From: Hyphomicrobiales bacterium
GTDB taxonomy: Bacteria > Pseudomonadota > Alphaproteobacteria > Rhizobiales > Rhizobiaceae
Assembly (NCBI GenBank): GCA_024225445.1
Contig: JAAEMP010000258.1
Location: 1-32,560, forward strand
DNA length: 32,560 bases
Reading direction: 5' to 3'
The notes beneath the pieces were generated by a model. It ran no database searches. It was not told where the DNA came from and saw only the letters and a program-made list of their open reading frames with translations. Of this stretch, positions 26,327 to 32,560 are shown in pieces. Both the position numbers and the translations under genes were made by a program. How positions within the stretch are numbered: position 1 is the first letter of the stretch; each line of letters begins with the position of its first letter.

Positions 26327-26390
26327 TTACAAATTCCATCGATTCCATCAAATAATCAAAATATTTGTAGAGACTAGCACGCTACAGGTA

Positions 26391-26429
26391 AATTGTGGCA
26401 TTACAATTAGGTAAAAATGTTTTGATAAT
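26391..26429. promoter_or_regulatory. Inverted repeat and possible promoter between divergent moxR and DUF1285 operons
   Basis: AATTGT (26391-26396) and ACAATT (26403-26408) are exact reverse complements around GGCATT. A plus-strand -10-like GATAAT at 26424-26429 lies 17 bases after TTACAA (26401-26406), which matches the -35 consensus only partly. The region also holds a direct repeat of ATTCCATC near 26334-26350. These are the only regulatory-looking features in the 147-base gap. Promoter and operator roles are inference. Confidence 0.3.
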
Positions 26430-26473
26430 AAAACGCTGCCGGCAAAATACCGGTCTTGAACAAGGAAAATCCA

Positions 26474-27079
26474 ATGAATGAGGATCCTGTAAAATCCGGT
26501 ATCGATGGATTGCAGGCGATGATCGCAAGGGCAGGGGATTTCGCTCGCGGACCGGCACCGGTGGATCAATGGGAGCCGGATTATTGTGGTGAGCTGGATA
26601 TGGAAATCCGCCGCGATGGAACGTGGTTTTATATGGGGACCCCGATTGGCAGGCAGGCGCTGGTGAAACTGTTTGCCACGGTGCTTCGCAAAGACGAGGA
26701 CGGTAAAACCTATCTGGTCACGCCGGTGGAGAAAATCGGTATTCGGGTTGAAGATGCCCATTTTGTAGCGGTAGAAGTGAATGCCCATGAGCAGGATGGA
26801 GAGCAGGTTATCACCTTCAGGACCAATGTTGGCGATCTGGTTGAAGCGGGAGCGGAAAATCCACTGAGATTTGTCACGGTCATGGAAAATGAAGGTGTTA
26901 AACCCTATTTGCTGGTGCGCGGCAGACTTGAGGCGTTGCTGGCTCGCTCGGTGATGTATGAACTGATCGCACTGGGGGAGGAAATTGAAGTTGATGGAAC
27001 CCCGATGTTCAGCATAAAGAGCAAGGGAATGGTTTTCCCGATAATGGCTTCCAATGATCTCAAGCGGCTTAGCGCCTGA
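26474..27079 (+). CDS. DUF1285 family protein
   Basis: 201 residues from ATG 26474, chosen because AAGGA lies 7 bases upstream; the in-frame TTG at 26456 is rejected. The sequence matches DUF1285 as I know it: the block PDYCGELDMEIRRDGTWFYMGTPIGRQALVKLFA, then LVTPVEKIGIRVEDAHFVAV, a TNVGD segment and a C-terminal VMYELIALG. It is a soluble cytoplasmic protein of unknown function. In many Rhizobiales it is found beside moxR and in front of a CoA-pyrophosphatase nudix and cca gene, exactly as here, so it is probably the first gene of that operon. Confidence 0.9.
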   Translation: MNEDPVKSGIDGLQAMIARAGDFARGPAPVDQWEPDYCGELDMEIRRDGTWFYMGTPIGRQALVKLFATVLRKDEDGKTYLVTPVEKIGIRVEDAHFVAVEVNAHEQDGEQVITFRTNVGDLVEAGAENPLRFVTVMENEGVKPYLLVRGRLEALLARSVMYELIALGEEIEVDGTPMFSIKSKGMVFPIMASNDLKRLSA

Positions 27080-27121
27080 ACGGGAAATCCTGATGGTTTT
27101 GATTTGACCAGGAAAAAGAAA

Positions 27122-27766
27122 ATGAATGTGGCTGCAACAGATAGACTGCCGGCATCGCAATTTCGTCAAAATGTCATCAGACGCCTGGAGAATTCTTCTG
27201 GTGACAGCGCAAAGGTGTTTGAAGGAGATCACATACTAAATCCGGATGTTCAGGATGCCCTGGTCAACAGCGCCTTGAAAGCTGCGGCCGTACTGATGCC
27301 GATCGTTGAACGTCAAAACGGCCTGAGTGTGGTTTTTACCAAACGCACGGAAAAACTCAAATCGCATTCCGGGCAGGTTTCATTTCCAGGCGGCAAGATC
27401 GATGAAAGTGATGAAAGTGCTCTTTTTGCCGCATTGCGCGAGACAGAAGAGGAAATTGGTGTCGGCGCTGACGCAATCGAGATATTGGGACAATTACCGG
27501 ATTACTATACCGGTTCGGGTTATCATATTTCCCCGGTTGTCGGCATGATGGACGCTAAAGTCGAGTTTGTCGCCAATCCGCATGAGGTTGAGCATGTTTT
27601 TGAGGTTCCGCTTGATTTTCTCATGAATCCGGACAACCACCACATCAATAGTAGAGTTTTTGAGAATATTGAACGTTATTACTATGTCATGCCCTGGGGT
27701 AAACACCATGTCTGGGGGGTGACTGCAGGGATTGTCCGAATGTTTTACAACCAGGTATTCAAATGA
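27122..27766 (+). CDS. Nudix CoA pyrophosphatase
   Basis: About 214 residues from ATG 27122, with AGGA 8-10 bases upstream; an in-frame TTG at 27104 is less likely. The protein has the NudL/CoAse pattern: VLMPIVERQNGLSVVFTKRTEKLKSHSGQVSFPGGKID, with the upstream LKSHSGQVSFPGG signature specific to CoA-type nudix hydrolases, followed by the nudix core LRETEEEIGV. It should hydrolyse CoA or its derivatives to 3',5'-ADP and phosphopantetheine. The stop overlaps the cca start by 4 bases (ATGA), so expression is coupled. Confidence 0.92.
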   Translation: MNVAATDRLPASQFRQNVIRRLENSSGDSAKVFEGDHILNPDVQDALVNSALKAAAVLMPIVERQNGLSVVFTKRTEKLKSHSGQVSFPGGKIDESDESALFAALRETEEEIGVGADAIEILGQLPDYYTGSGYHISPVVGMMDAKVEFVANPHEVEHVFEVPLDFLMNPDNHHINSRVFENIERYYYVMPWGKHHVWGVTAGIVRMFYNQVFK

Positions 27767-29022
27767 GTGAAAAATTGGCGCTGTCACCGGAATTTTCAGG
27801 CTGGCTCAATCTGCCCGGATTGCAGAACCTGTTTGATATCCTGGAAAAGGATGGTGAGGAAACCCGTGTAAACGGTGGTGCGGTGCGCAATTCCATTCTG
27901 GGTGAAACCATCGGTGATGTGGATTTGTCAACCACTCTCACGCCCGACAAGGTGTTGCAGCGGCTTGAGAGCGCTAGCATCAAGGCGATCGCCACCGGCC
28001 TGTCGCATGGCACGATAACGGCGATAATCGATAAACACCCCTATGAGATAACCACTTTACGCAGTGATATCGAAACCGATGGCCGCCGCGCTGTGGTTGA
28101 ATTCGGTCGCAGCTGGATGGAGGATGCCGGCCGGCGGGACCTGACGATGAATGCGCTTTATTGCGACCGCTATGGCAATATATTTGATCCCCTGGACGGT
28201 TATCAGGATTTGCTGTCACGCAAGGTGAGGTTTATTGGTGAGGCATCACAGCGTATCGAGGAAGACTATCTGAGGATTTTGCGCTTCTTTCGCTTTTTTG
28301 CCCGTTATGGCGAGGGACGGCCGGATGGCGAGGGGCTGAAAGCCTGCGCACGACTGAAAGAAGGAATTTCCTCGCTGTCTGTCGAACGGGTGTGGATGGA
28401 GCTGAAAAAAATACTGGGTGTCAGCGATCCCTCAAGGGCGCTGCTGTGGATGCGGACAACCGGCGTTCTGACCCAAACGCTGCCCGAGAGCGAAAAGTGG
28501 GGTATCGATTTTGTCGGTGACCTGATCTCTGCCGAGCAGGACCTGGGCTGGAGTGTCGAGATGATGGCGCGTTTGCAGATCATGTTGCCGCCGAACCCTG
28601 AGAAGATGGAAGAACTGGCCGTTCGTCTGAAATTTTCAAGACTTGAAAAGAATCGTTTGCTGGAATGGGCGAAAGCCGAACTGCCGAATTCCGCTATCAG
28701 CAAAGTTGAGCTGGAACAAATTCTCTATCGAGATGGCAGACAAGCAATCCATGACCGTATCCGCAATGAAATTGTCCGTCAGAGGCATATTGCCCGTGAC
28801 AATGATGAAGCGCTGATCAAAGCGGAAAAGTTCGCCAACCTGCTTGACTTGACATTGAACTGGCAACGCCCGGTATTTCCGCTGAAAGGGCGGGATTTGC
28901 GCAAAGCCGGTGTGGATGGCGGCCCACAGATGGGGGAGGAGTTAAAGCGGCTTGAACAAGAATGGGTGGGCAGTGGTTTTTTGATGAGCCGGAAGGAATT
29001 GCTGGCGGGTCTGCGGGTGTAG
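27763..29022 (+). CDS. cca: CCA tRNA nucleotidyltransferase / poly(A) polymerase family
   Basis: A 419-residue class II nucleotidyltransferase that adds or repairs the 3' CCA of tRNAs. The head domain has NGGAVRN (residues 37-43, where most family members have GGxVRD) and the catalytic pair Asp52/Asp54 in GDVDLST. The second signature is RRDLTMNAL (residues 124-132), followed by the nucleotide-selecting region DPLDGYQDL and RILRFFRFFARYG. The body and tail are helical. The Asn at the end of GGAVRN is a small departure. It overlaps the CoA pyrophosphatase gene by 4 bases. Confidence 0.93.
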   Translation: MSEKLALSPEFSGWLNLPGLQNLFDILEKDGEETRVNGGAVRNSILGETIGDVDLSTTLTPDKVLQRLESASIKAIATGLSHGTITAIIDKHPYEITTLRSDIETDGRRAVVEFGRSWMEDAGRRDLTMNALYCDRYGNIFDPLDGYQDLLSRKVRFIGEASQRIEEDYLRILRFFRFFARYGEGRPDGEGLKACARLKEGISSLSVERVWMELKKILGVSDPSRALLWMRTTGVLTQTLPESEKWGIDFVGDLISAEQDLGWSVEMMARLQIMLPPNPEKMEELAVRLKFSRLEKNRLLEWAKAELPNSAISKVELEQILYRDGRQAIHDRIRNEIVRQRHIARDNDEALIKAEKFANLLDLTLNWQRPVFPLKGRDLRKAGVDGGPQMGEELKRLEQEWVGSGFLMSRKELLAGLRV

Positions 29023-29046
29023 ACGGGCGGGCAGGCACTTTCCTGT

Positions 29047-29220
29047 TTACACGGCCATTGTATGAATCCGGCGCCTGTTCTTGAGCGTGGACAATAATAT
29101 AAGACCAGCGCAAGTCTCGGCCAGACCTTGAGCTGCAAAATCATGCTGCATTGCAGCGTCGCTGAAGCTGTCATTCGATATTGGTGCAGCAATCATACGG
29201 TCAAGGTAGGCAATGCGGAC
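29047..29220 (-). pseudogene. Unrecognised coding-like remnant between cca and the small hypothetical
   Basis: The minus strand is open for 57 codons ending at the complement of 29047-29049, with protein-like composition (around APISNDSFSDAAMQHDFAAQ). A second short frame, starting at an ATG near 29283-29285 and ending where this one begins, reads MVHCDADRRVAISATIQII, suggesting a frameshifted gene. I do not recognise either part. A chance open frame is possible. Confidence 0.25.
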
Positions 29221-29298
29221 TTAGTGCCGTTTATGATTTGGATTGTTGCCGAGATTGCGACACGCCTGTCAGCGTCGCAATGTACCATGAGTAATTAT

Positions 29299-29685
29299 TC
29301 AAACCGGGGCTCTCAATGGGTGCTGACAATCATCTGAAATTTCTGTGAAGGTAGTTCGCCATTGGCCTGTATCAGAATCAAAGAATTTTATTTTGCCATC
29401 CACGAGATAGGCGCGAGTCGTGGTATTGTCCCAGCCGCTATCCCAAAGAACCGAGAAAGTCTTCGTCTTCTTGTTGATTGACCATTCGCCGAAATGGTGT
29501 GAGCCAACATTGTTTTTGCCTTCCATGGTTCCATTTCGGTTAATAAACGCGACGAATTTGAACGAATAAGCATAGTCTCCCAGAATCGTTTTGCCGGCGA
29601 TTATTTGTTTCAGTTCTTCTCCCGACAGCTGAGGATATCCGCCCTCTATTATCATTGCTTCGATGATGCCAATATCTGGGTTCAT
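29299..29685 (-). CDS. Small hypothetical protein
   Basis: 128 residues from the ATG whose complement is 29683-29685, with AAGGA about 9 bases upstream; a GTG five codons earlier is also in frame. No signal peptide or membrane span is present. The sequence is strand-rich with alternating polar and aromatic residues (IAGKTILGDYAYSFKFVAFI, then GEWSINKKTKTFSVLW), the pattern of a small beta-barrel or lipocalin-like domain. It has some likeness to DUF995-type rhizobial proteins, but I would not assign it. It stands alone on the minus strand at the edge of the remnant-rich zone. Confidence 0.65.
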   Translation of the reverse strand: MNPDIGIIEAMIIEGGYPQLSGEELKQIIAGKTILGDYAYSFKFVAFINRNGTMEGKNNVGSHHFGEWSINKKTKTFSVLWDSGWDNTTTRAYLVDGKIKFFDSDTGQWRTTFTEISDDCQHPLRAPV

Positions 29686-29709
29686 CTCTTTTTCCTTCAC
29701 AAATGGCTG

Positions 29710-29850
29710 TTACTTGATCTGAATGACAATTTTGCCCTTGGAACGGCATGACTGGCTATGGTCACGAGCACGCATTCTGACAACTTGCTCCAAATGGTAG
29801 CTTGCCGACAACGGTCGATCAGTAGCTGCGCGAAAACAGGCTGGGACGTG
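29710..29850 (-). pseudogene. C-terminal remnant of a quinone oxidoreductase / zinc-type alcohol dehydrogenase
   Basis: About 46 codons on the minus strand end at the complement of 29710-29712. The frame reads YHLEQVVRMRARDHS followed by RSKGKIVIQIK and stop. This is the typical end of NADPH:quinone oxidoreductases (Y/FPLEQVxxAHxxxxSxxxxGKIVIxI). The rest of the ~320-residue enzyme is absent and a stop closes the frame upstream. The next fragment upstream on the same strand is a TetR end, and such regulators often neighbour these oxidoreductases. Confidence 0.5.
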
Positions 29851-29881
29851 CTAACAACTGCCATGTCAAAAACCTTCAAAG

Positions 29882-30094
29882 CTACCGATCATTTTTACGG
29901 CGTGCTTCTAGCACAGCAAGCCCGATTTCCAAAATACTGTGCTTCTCGTTTTCGCTACGCCGCCAGTCGGTTGTCGCCTCAAGCGAGGCAATGCCGTGTG
30001 CAACAACCCAAAAAAAATCGCAATAGGTTTGCACATCGATATCCGCATCCGGGCCAAAATAGTTCAGAACCGCGTCAACCAGCTGTTTGCTGTT
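29882..30094 (-). pseudogene. C-terminal remnant of a TetR-family regulator, cut by element R2
   Basis: Seventy codons on the minus strand read from the edge of the R2 element to a stop at the complement of 29882-29884. The section FFWVVAHGIASLEATTDW followed by EIGLAVLEARR is typical of the TetR C-terminal ligand domain. The DNA-binding N-terminus is missing and I see no trace of it beyond the element. The gene appears to have been cut at the point where R2 copy B begins (about 30092). Confidence 0.65.
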
Positions 30095-30334
30095 TGATGG
30101 AGCAAGATCAGTCCAGTATGCAAGGCGCGGGGCGCAGCGCGATCTGGTTGATCGGGCAAGTGCCGCAACGTCGCAGATGGGCTGATCTGGCCCACCTGAA
30201 AGGCCGGTTTTTGGCGCTCGCTGGACTGCGTTATGTTTCGCTTGTGGTCACCCAGACCACGGCGCAAAACCTGCCTTGCCAGCAAACGCCAAAAAAACGG
30301 CCAAACGATTCAATATAAACATGAAAGCCTCTAG
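30092..30334 (-). mobile_element. Inverted-repeat element R2, copy B (diverged, one end lost)
   Basis: Read on the minus strand it follows copy A (19120-19409) from its left terminal repeat (ATTGAATCGTTTGG versus ATTGAATCATTTGA). It continues through GTTTGCTGGCAAGGCA, CATAACGCAGTCCAGCG, a GATCAGCCC block and CTTGCCCGAT to CTCCATCAAA, where similarity ends at the TetR remnant. Many substitutions and small indels separate the copies. The right terminal repeat is not present. The plus-strand ORFs that run through it look like chance frames. Confidence 0.72.
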
Positions 30335-30490
30335 ATGCGGAGTCTCGACAGGTTGTTCACGTTCAAACCCGATCTGCCAATTGGTGTTTTTCTTTTTAAT
30401 CCCGGCATGTGGCCTGTGCCAATTGTAATGAATTAGCCAGTATGGCAATCTGGATTTTCGTTGTTGCTGCGTGGACGGAGTAGACAGCGT
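30335..30490 (-). pseudogene. C-terminal remnant of an IS481-type transposase
   Basis: The minus strand reads LPYWLIHYNWHRPHAGIKKK and then NWQIGFEREQPVE. The block LPxWLxxYNWHRPHxxI is the conserved C-terminal signature of IS481-family (DDE) transposases. The catalytic core is missing and the frame runs on into the R2 element, so this is a fragment. I see no IS terminal repeats around it. Confidence 0.68.
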
Positions 30491-30976
30491 AACTTTTAGT
30501 GATACTCAGCTAACCAAGGATGGGAGTGAGGTGTTTTATTTCCCGGCCATTCGGAATTCCTGCTGTAGATAGCTGCTTTAAGCCCACTTCTACCAAATTG
30601 AGGATGTCTCGACTTGAACAAGTTGATGGAAGCTCAAGGTCATTGTTGTCCCCTGGTTGCTGTGGGTATCACCTCGGGAAAATGATTGCAGAGCAGCGAA
30701 AATAGCTGCATAAGACGCAGACGCTTGGCCGGAATGCAACCATCGGAATGGGTTTTGACTGATATATTAGTCTCAATAGTCGAAATGCAGTTTTTCTTCT
30801 CCCCGGGGTAAATTTCTTCTTTGGACAGCCGTAGATCTTGTTGAATTTTGGCAGGATATCCTAATTATCGAACAAAGTTTTGACTCAAAGCAATAATTGG
30901 GCAACGCTGTGGTGAGGCATGACGTTTTTACATTCATTACGTTGTTGCAAGGCCGATTGAGTGAGGGGAATTGTAA
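30491..30976. other. Gene-poor stretch before the phospholipase-like gene
   Basis: No complete gene is convincing here. One minus-strand frame ending at the complement of 30510-30512 is open for about 52 codons with a protein-like composition (around SSRDILNLVEVGLKQLSTAG). I cannot place it in a family, and it may be another gene end. The last ~150 bases are AT-rich and should contain the promoter of the gene at 30977. Confidence 0.5.
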
Positions 30977-32131
30977 TTGATCAGAAGCTTTATTTTTGCG
31001 TTGATTGTAGTAGCGAACACGCCAGCCAAGGCGTTTGACAGTTTTGAGCATAGTGAGATTGGGAGAGAGGCATTCAAGGTTGCATTGACCAGAATTGGCC
31101 ACGTCAGAAAGGGGTTATCCCGCAAGCTCTTTTCGCGAAAACACCTTAATACCGGCCCAGAGCCAATAGGCGCAGTCTCCAATGGCAAAGAGTTTGCCAA
31201 ATTTACATTTGGCGATCTCATAGCAATTTTTGGCGATTATGCACTCACGGTCGAGGAGGTGAATAGCTCACCTTTTGTTGCAAGAACCGGTCGGCTAAAG
31301 AAAATAGTCCGTGGTGAGGGGAGCAATGTTCAGGAACGAGACCTCTCCATTGCCCTGGCACTGAATAATCCCACCCATTTTTCCGGACGCGCCGCCCAAA
31401 CCTATGTGCGTTGGCATCGCGTCGCAATGATAATGGCACGCCAAAAGAACCGCTTGTGGGAAGCTCTTCACTACGAGGCACTGGCGTTGCACAGCTTTAC
31501 CGATCTGTTTGCCTTTGGACATATGCATGAGGATCGCGAGCTGACCGACAAGCTGATCGCATGGGGAAAAAACAACACCCACAGGGCTGGGTTTACCAAC
31601 CAATTGGCTACGAATGCCGGCAAATTGATGGGTGGCTATGTGAACTTTTACCACAATGCCTATAACTGGAAAGGCGCGATGCTTAAAAACCTCGCAGGGG
31701 ACTCCTGGCGTGGGTATGGGGATAAAAAATACAGGGTAGTTTCCAGCGATTGTTCGCAAACAACAAAAATTGGCAAGATGAAGTGTAGCGATCCGGTCAC
31801 CAAACGACAGCGACAAATTATCGTTCACGCCGCATCCGTGAGCATCCTTGATGTGTTGAAGGCTGCTGCCGGCAAAAATATTCGGGTCGGAACTGAATTC
31901 AGGGCAATGTGTCATTTGCCCGTCATTTTTTGGGACAGCAACAAACCAATCCCGCCAGAAAAACAAAAGGCCTCAATCACCAGACTAAGCAATGCCATGC
32001 GCAAACAAGGCCGGCCGATGGAAAAACACGGCTTTGATTACGAGTTGGGATATTTGAAGTTTGAGGATCAGGAGTATCGCGGGTCAGTAGATTACATTGA
32101 CTATGTAAAGCAACATTGCGGAAAAGTGTAA
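30977..32131 (+). CDS. Secreted zinc-dependent phospholipase C-like protein
   Basis: A 384-residue protein with a TTG start at 30977, supported by the strong GAGGGG 8 bases upstream. The signal peptide is residues 1-19 (cleavage after PAKA). The mature part is helical and rich in well-spaced His and Asp residues: KFTFGDLIAIFGDY (residues 75-88), NPTHF (131-135), His147, and the cluster LHSFTDLFAFGHMHEDR with His172, Asp176, His182 and His184. This layout resembles the multi-zinc site of the zinc phospholipase C / HET-C-like fold, where a helix carries HxxxD-type ligands before a GH motif. The activity is inferred from pattern only. A lipoprotein gene follows 19 bases after its stop. Confidence 0.78.
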   Translation: MIRSFIFALIVVANTPAKAFDSFEHSEIGREAFKVALTRIGHVRKGLSRKLFSRKHLNTGPEPIGAVSNGKEFAKFTFGDLIAIFGDYALTVEEVNSSPFVARTGRLKKIVRGEGSNVQERDLSIALALNNPTHFSGRAAQTYVRWHRVAMIMARQKNRLWEALHYEALALHSFTDLFAFGHMHEDRELTDKLIAWGKNNTHRAGFTNQLATNAGKLMGGYVNFYHNAYNWKGAMLKNLAGDSWRGYGDKKYRVVSSDCSQTTKIGKMKCSDPVTKRQRQIIVHAASVSILDVLKAAAGKNIRVGTEFRAMCHLPVIFWDSNKPIPPEKQKASITRLSNAMRKQGRPMEKHGFDYELGYLKFEDQEYRGSVDYIDYVKQHCGKV

Positions 32132-32150
32132 TAATCCAGGAGTCACTGCC

Positions 32151-32357
32151 ATGCTCAAAATGTCAGCATCAATAGCATTACTTGCACTGCTTGCTGCGTT
32201 GCAGGGTTGTAGCACTACAAATATGTCAGCCCTTGCTTCCGCCAAAGTAGAAAGTACGAATCTCCCCAGCGGAACTTCAGGCTGTATTGCACCAAAAATT
32301 GTCACTGAACAGGGAGAATGCAAAGAGCCCGAAAAACTGAGTTGGATGCGACATTGA
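32151..32357 (+). CDS. Small lipoprotein
   Basis: A 68-residue protein starting at ATG 32151 with AGGAG about 9 bases upstream. It has a lipoprotein signal peptide with lipobox LQGC (lipidated Cys20) after a run of Leu/Ala. The mature part of under 50 residues is Ser/Thr-rich with two further Cys residues (in SGCIAP and GECKEP), so one disulphide is possible. No known domain. It follows the phospholipase-like gene closely and is probably co-transcribed. Confidence 0.75.
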   Translation: MLKMSASIALLALLAALQGCSTTNMSALASAKVESTNLPSGTSGCIAPKIVTEQGECKEPEKLSWMRH

Positions 32358-32560
32358 CCTCATTCCCGCTTGATCAACACGGATACTCTAAGTCTGCATT
32401 TGGCTGGTATTTGGACCTGTTTCTCTTTCAATTTCAAATTATCCGCTGGCCATGTGTTCCCTGCAATGGCGGCCTAGAGGCTTTCATGTTGATAGCGCGA
32501 TTAGTGAAATTCTGGGGGGTGAATTTCAGAAGCTGTTGGGTATCATAACGACTGCTTGTG
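32358..32560. other. Window end without a recognised gene
   Basis: I see no convincing ORF. Bases 32474-32490 (CTAGAGGCTTTCATGTT) match 17 of 17 the outer edge of R2 copy B at 30318-30334 in inverted orientation. The sequence after it does not follow the R2 interior. A truncated element end is possible. Confidence 0.4.

Noticed and set aside
26348-27232. Minus-strand 294-codon ORF over DUF1285
   Set aside because: Antisense to a recognised family and spanning the divergent promoter region; composition is shadow-like.
29758-30318. Plus-strand 186-codon ORF
   Set aside because: It runs antisense through the TetR remnant and element R2 and has low-complexity Arg/Gln/Pro composition and no ribosome binding site.
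30773-31102. 109-codon minus-strand ORF before the phospholipase-like gene
   Set aside because: Overlaps the signal peptide region of the plus-strand gene, with no ribosome binding site or protein-like pattern.

Overview
The window looks like chromosome from an alphaproteobacterium, most likely of the Rhizobiales/Hyphomicrobiales. Three things point there: a single-chain TrpE-TrpG fusion preceded by a Trp-rich leader peptide and attenuator, an alphaproteobacterial-type LeuA, and the cluster moxR / DUF58 / BatA-DUF4159 / amidotransferase-like divergent from DUF1285 / nudix CoA pyrophosphatase / CCA nucleotidyltransferase. Base composition is moderate. I see no rRNA, tRNA or CRISPR array. Family assignments are from recognised motifs, not from database searches.

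Left part (177-7089): six tightly spaced plus-strand genes that form an apparent operon of unknown function. They encode a long coiled-coil protein, an unrecognised protein, a classical AAA+ ATPase, a small two-helix membrane protein, a second unrecognised soluble protein and a DUF2333 membrane-anchored protein. This is the best candidate in the window for an undescribed multi-protein machine. A cation diffusion facilitator follows (7129-8016).

Middle part (8017-19136): the attenuated trpE(G) gene sits between two copies of a structured ~105-bp repeat, one of which abuts the 3' remnant of a TRAP transporter permease. Then come a small secreted serine hydrolase, leuA, an L,D-transpeptidase, a membrane-anchored hypothetical, a metallophosphoesterase, a nudix/Tam pair and a GNAT acetyltransferase.

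Right part (19120-32560): an inverted-repeat element lies between the convergent GNAT gene and the MoxR operon and supplies the stop codons of both flanking genes. The MoxR operon (26326 down to 19393) reads leftward. DUF1285-nudL-cca reads rightward as a second operon of CoA/tRNA maintenance genes. From about 29.0 to 30.9 kb the sequence is a graveyard of gene ends: quinone oxidoreductase, TetR and IS481-type transposase C-termini, with a second diverged copy of the inverted-repeat element between the last two. The window closes with a secreted, probably zinc-dependent phospholipase-like protein and a small lipoprotein.
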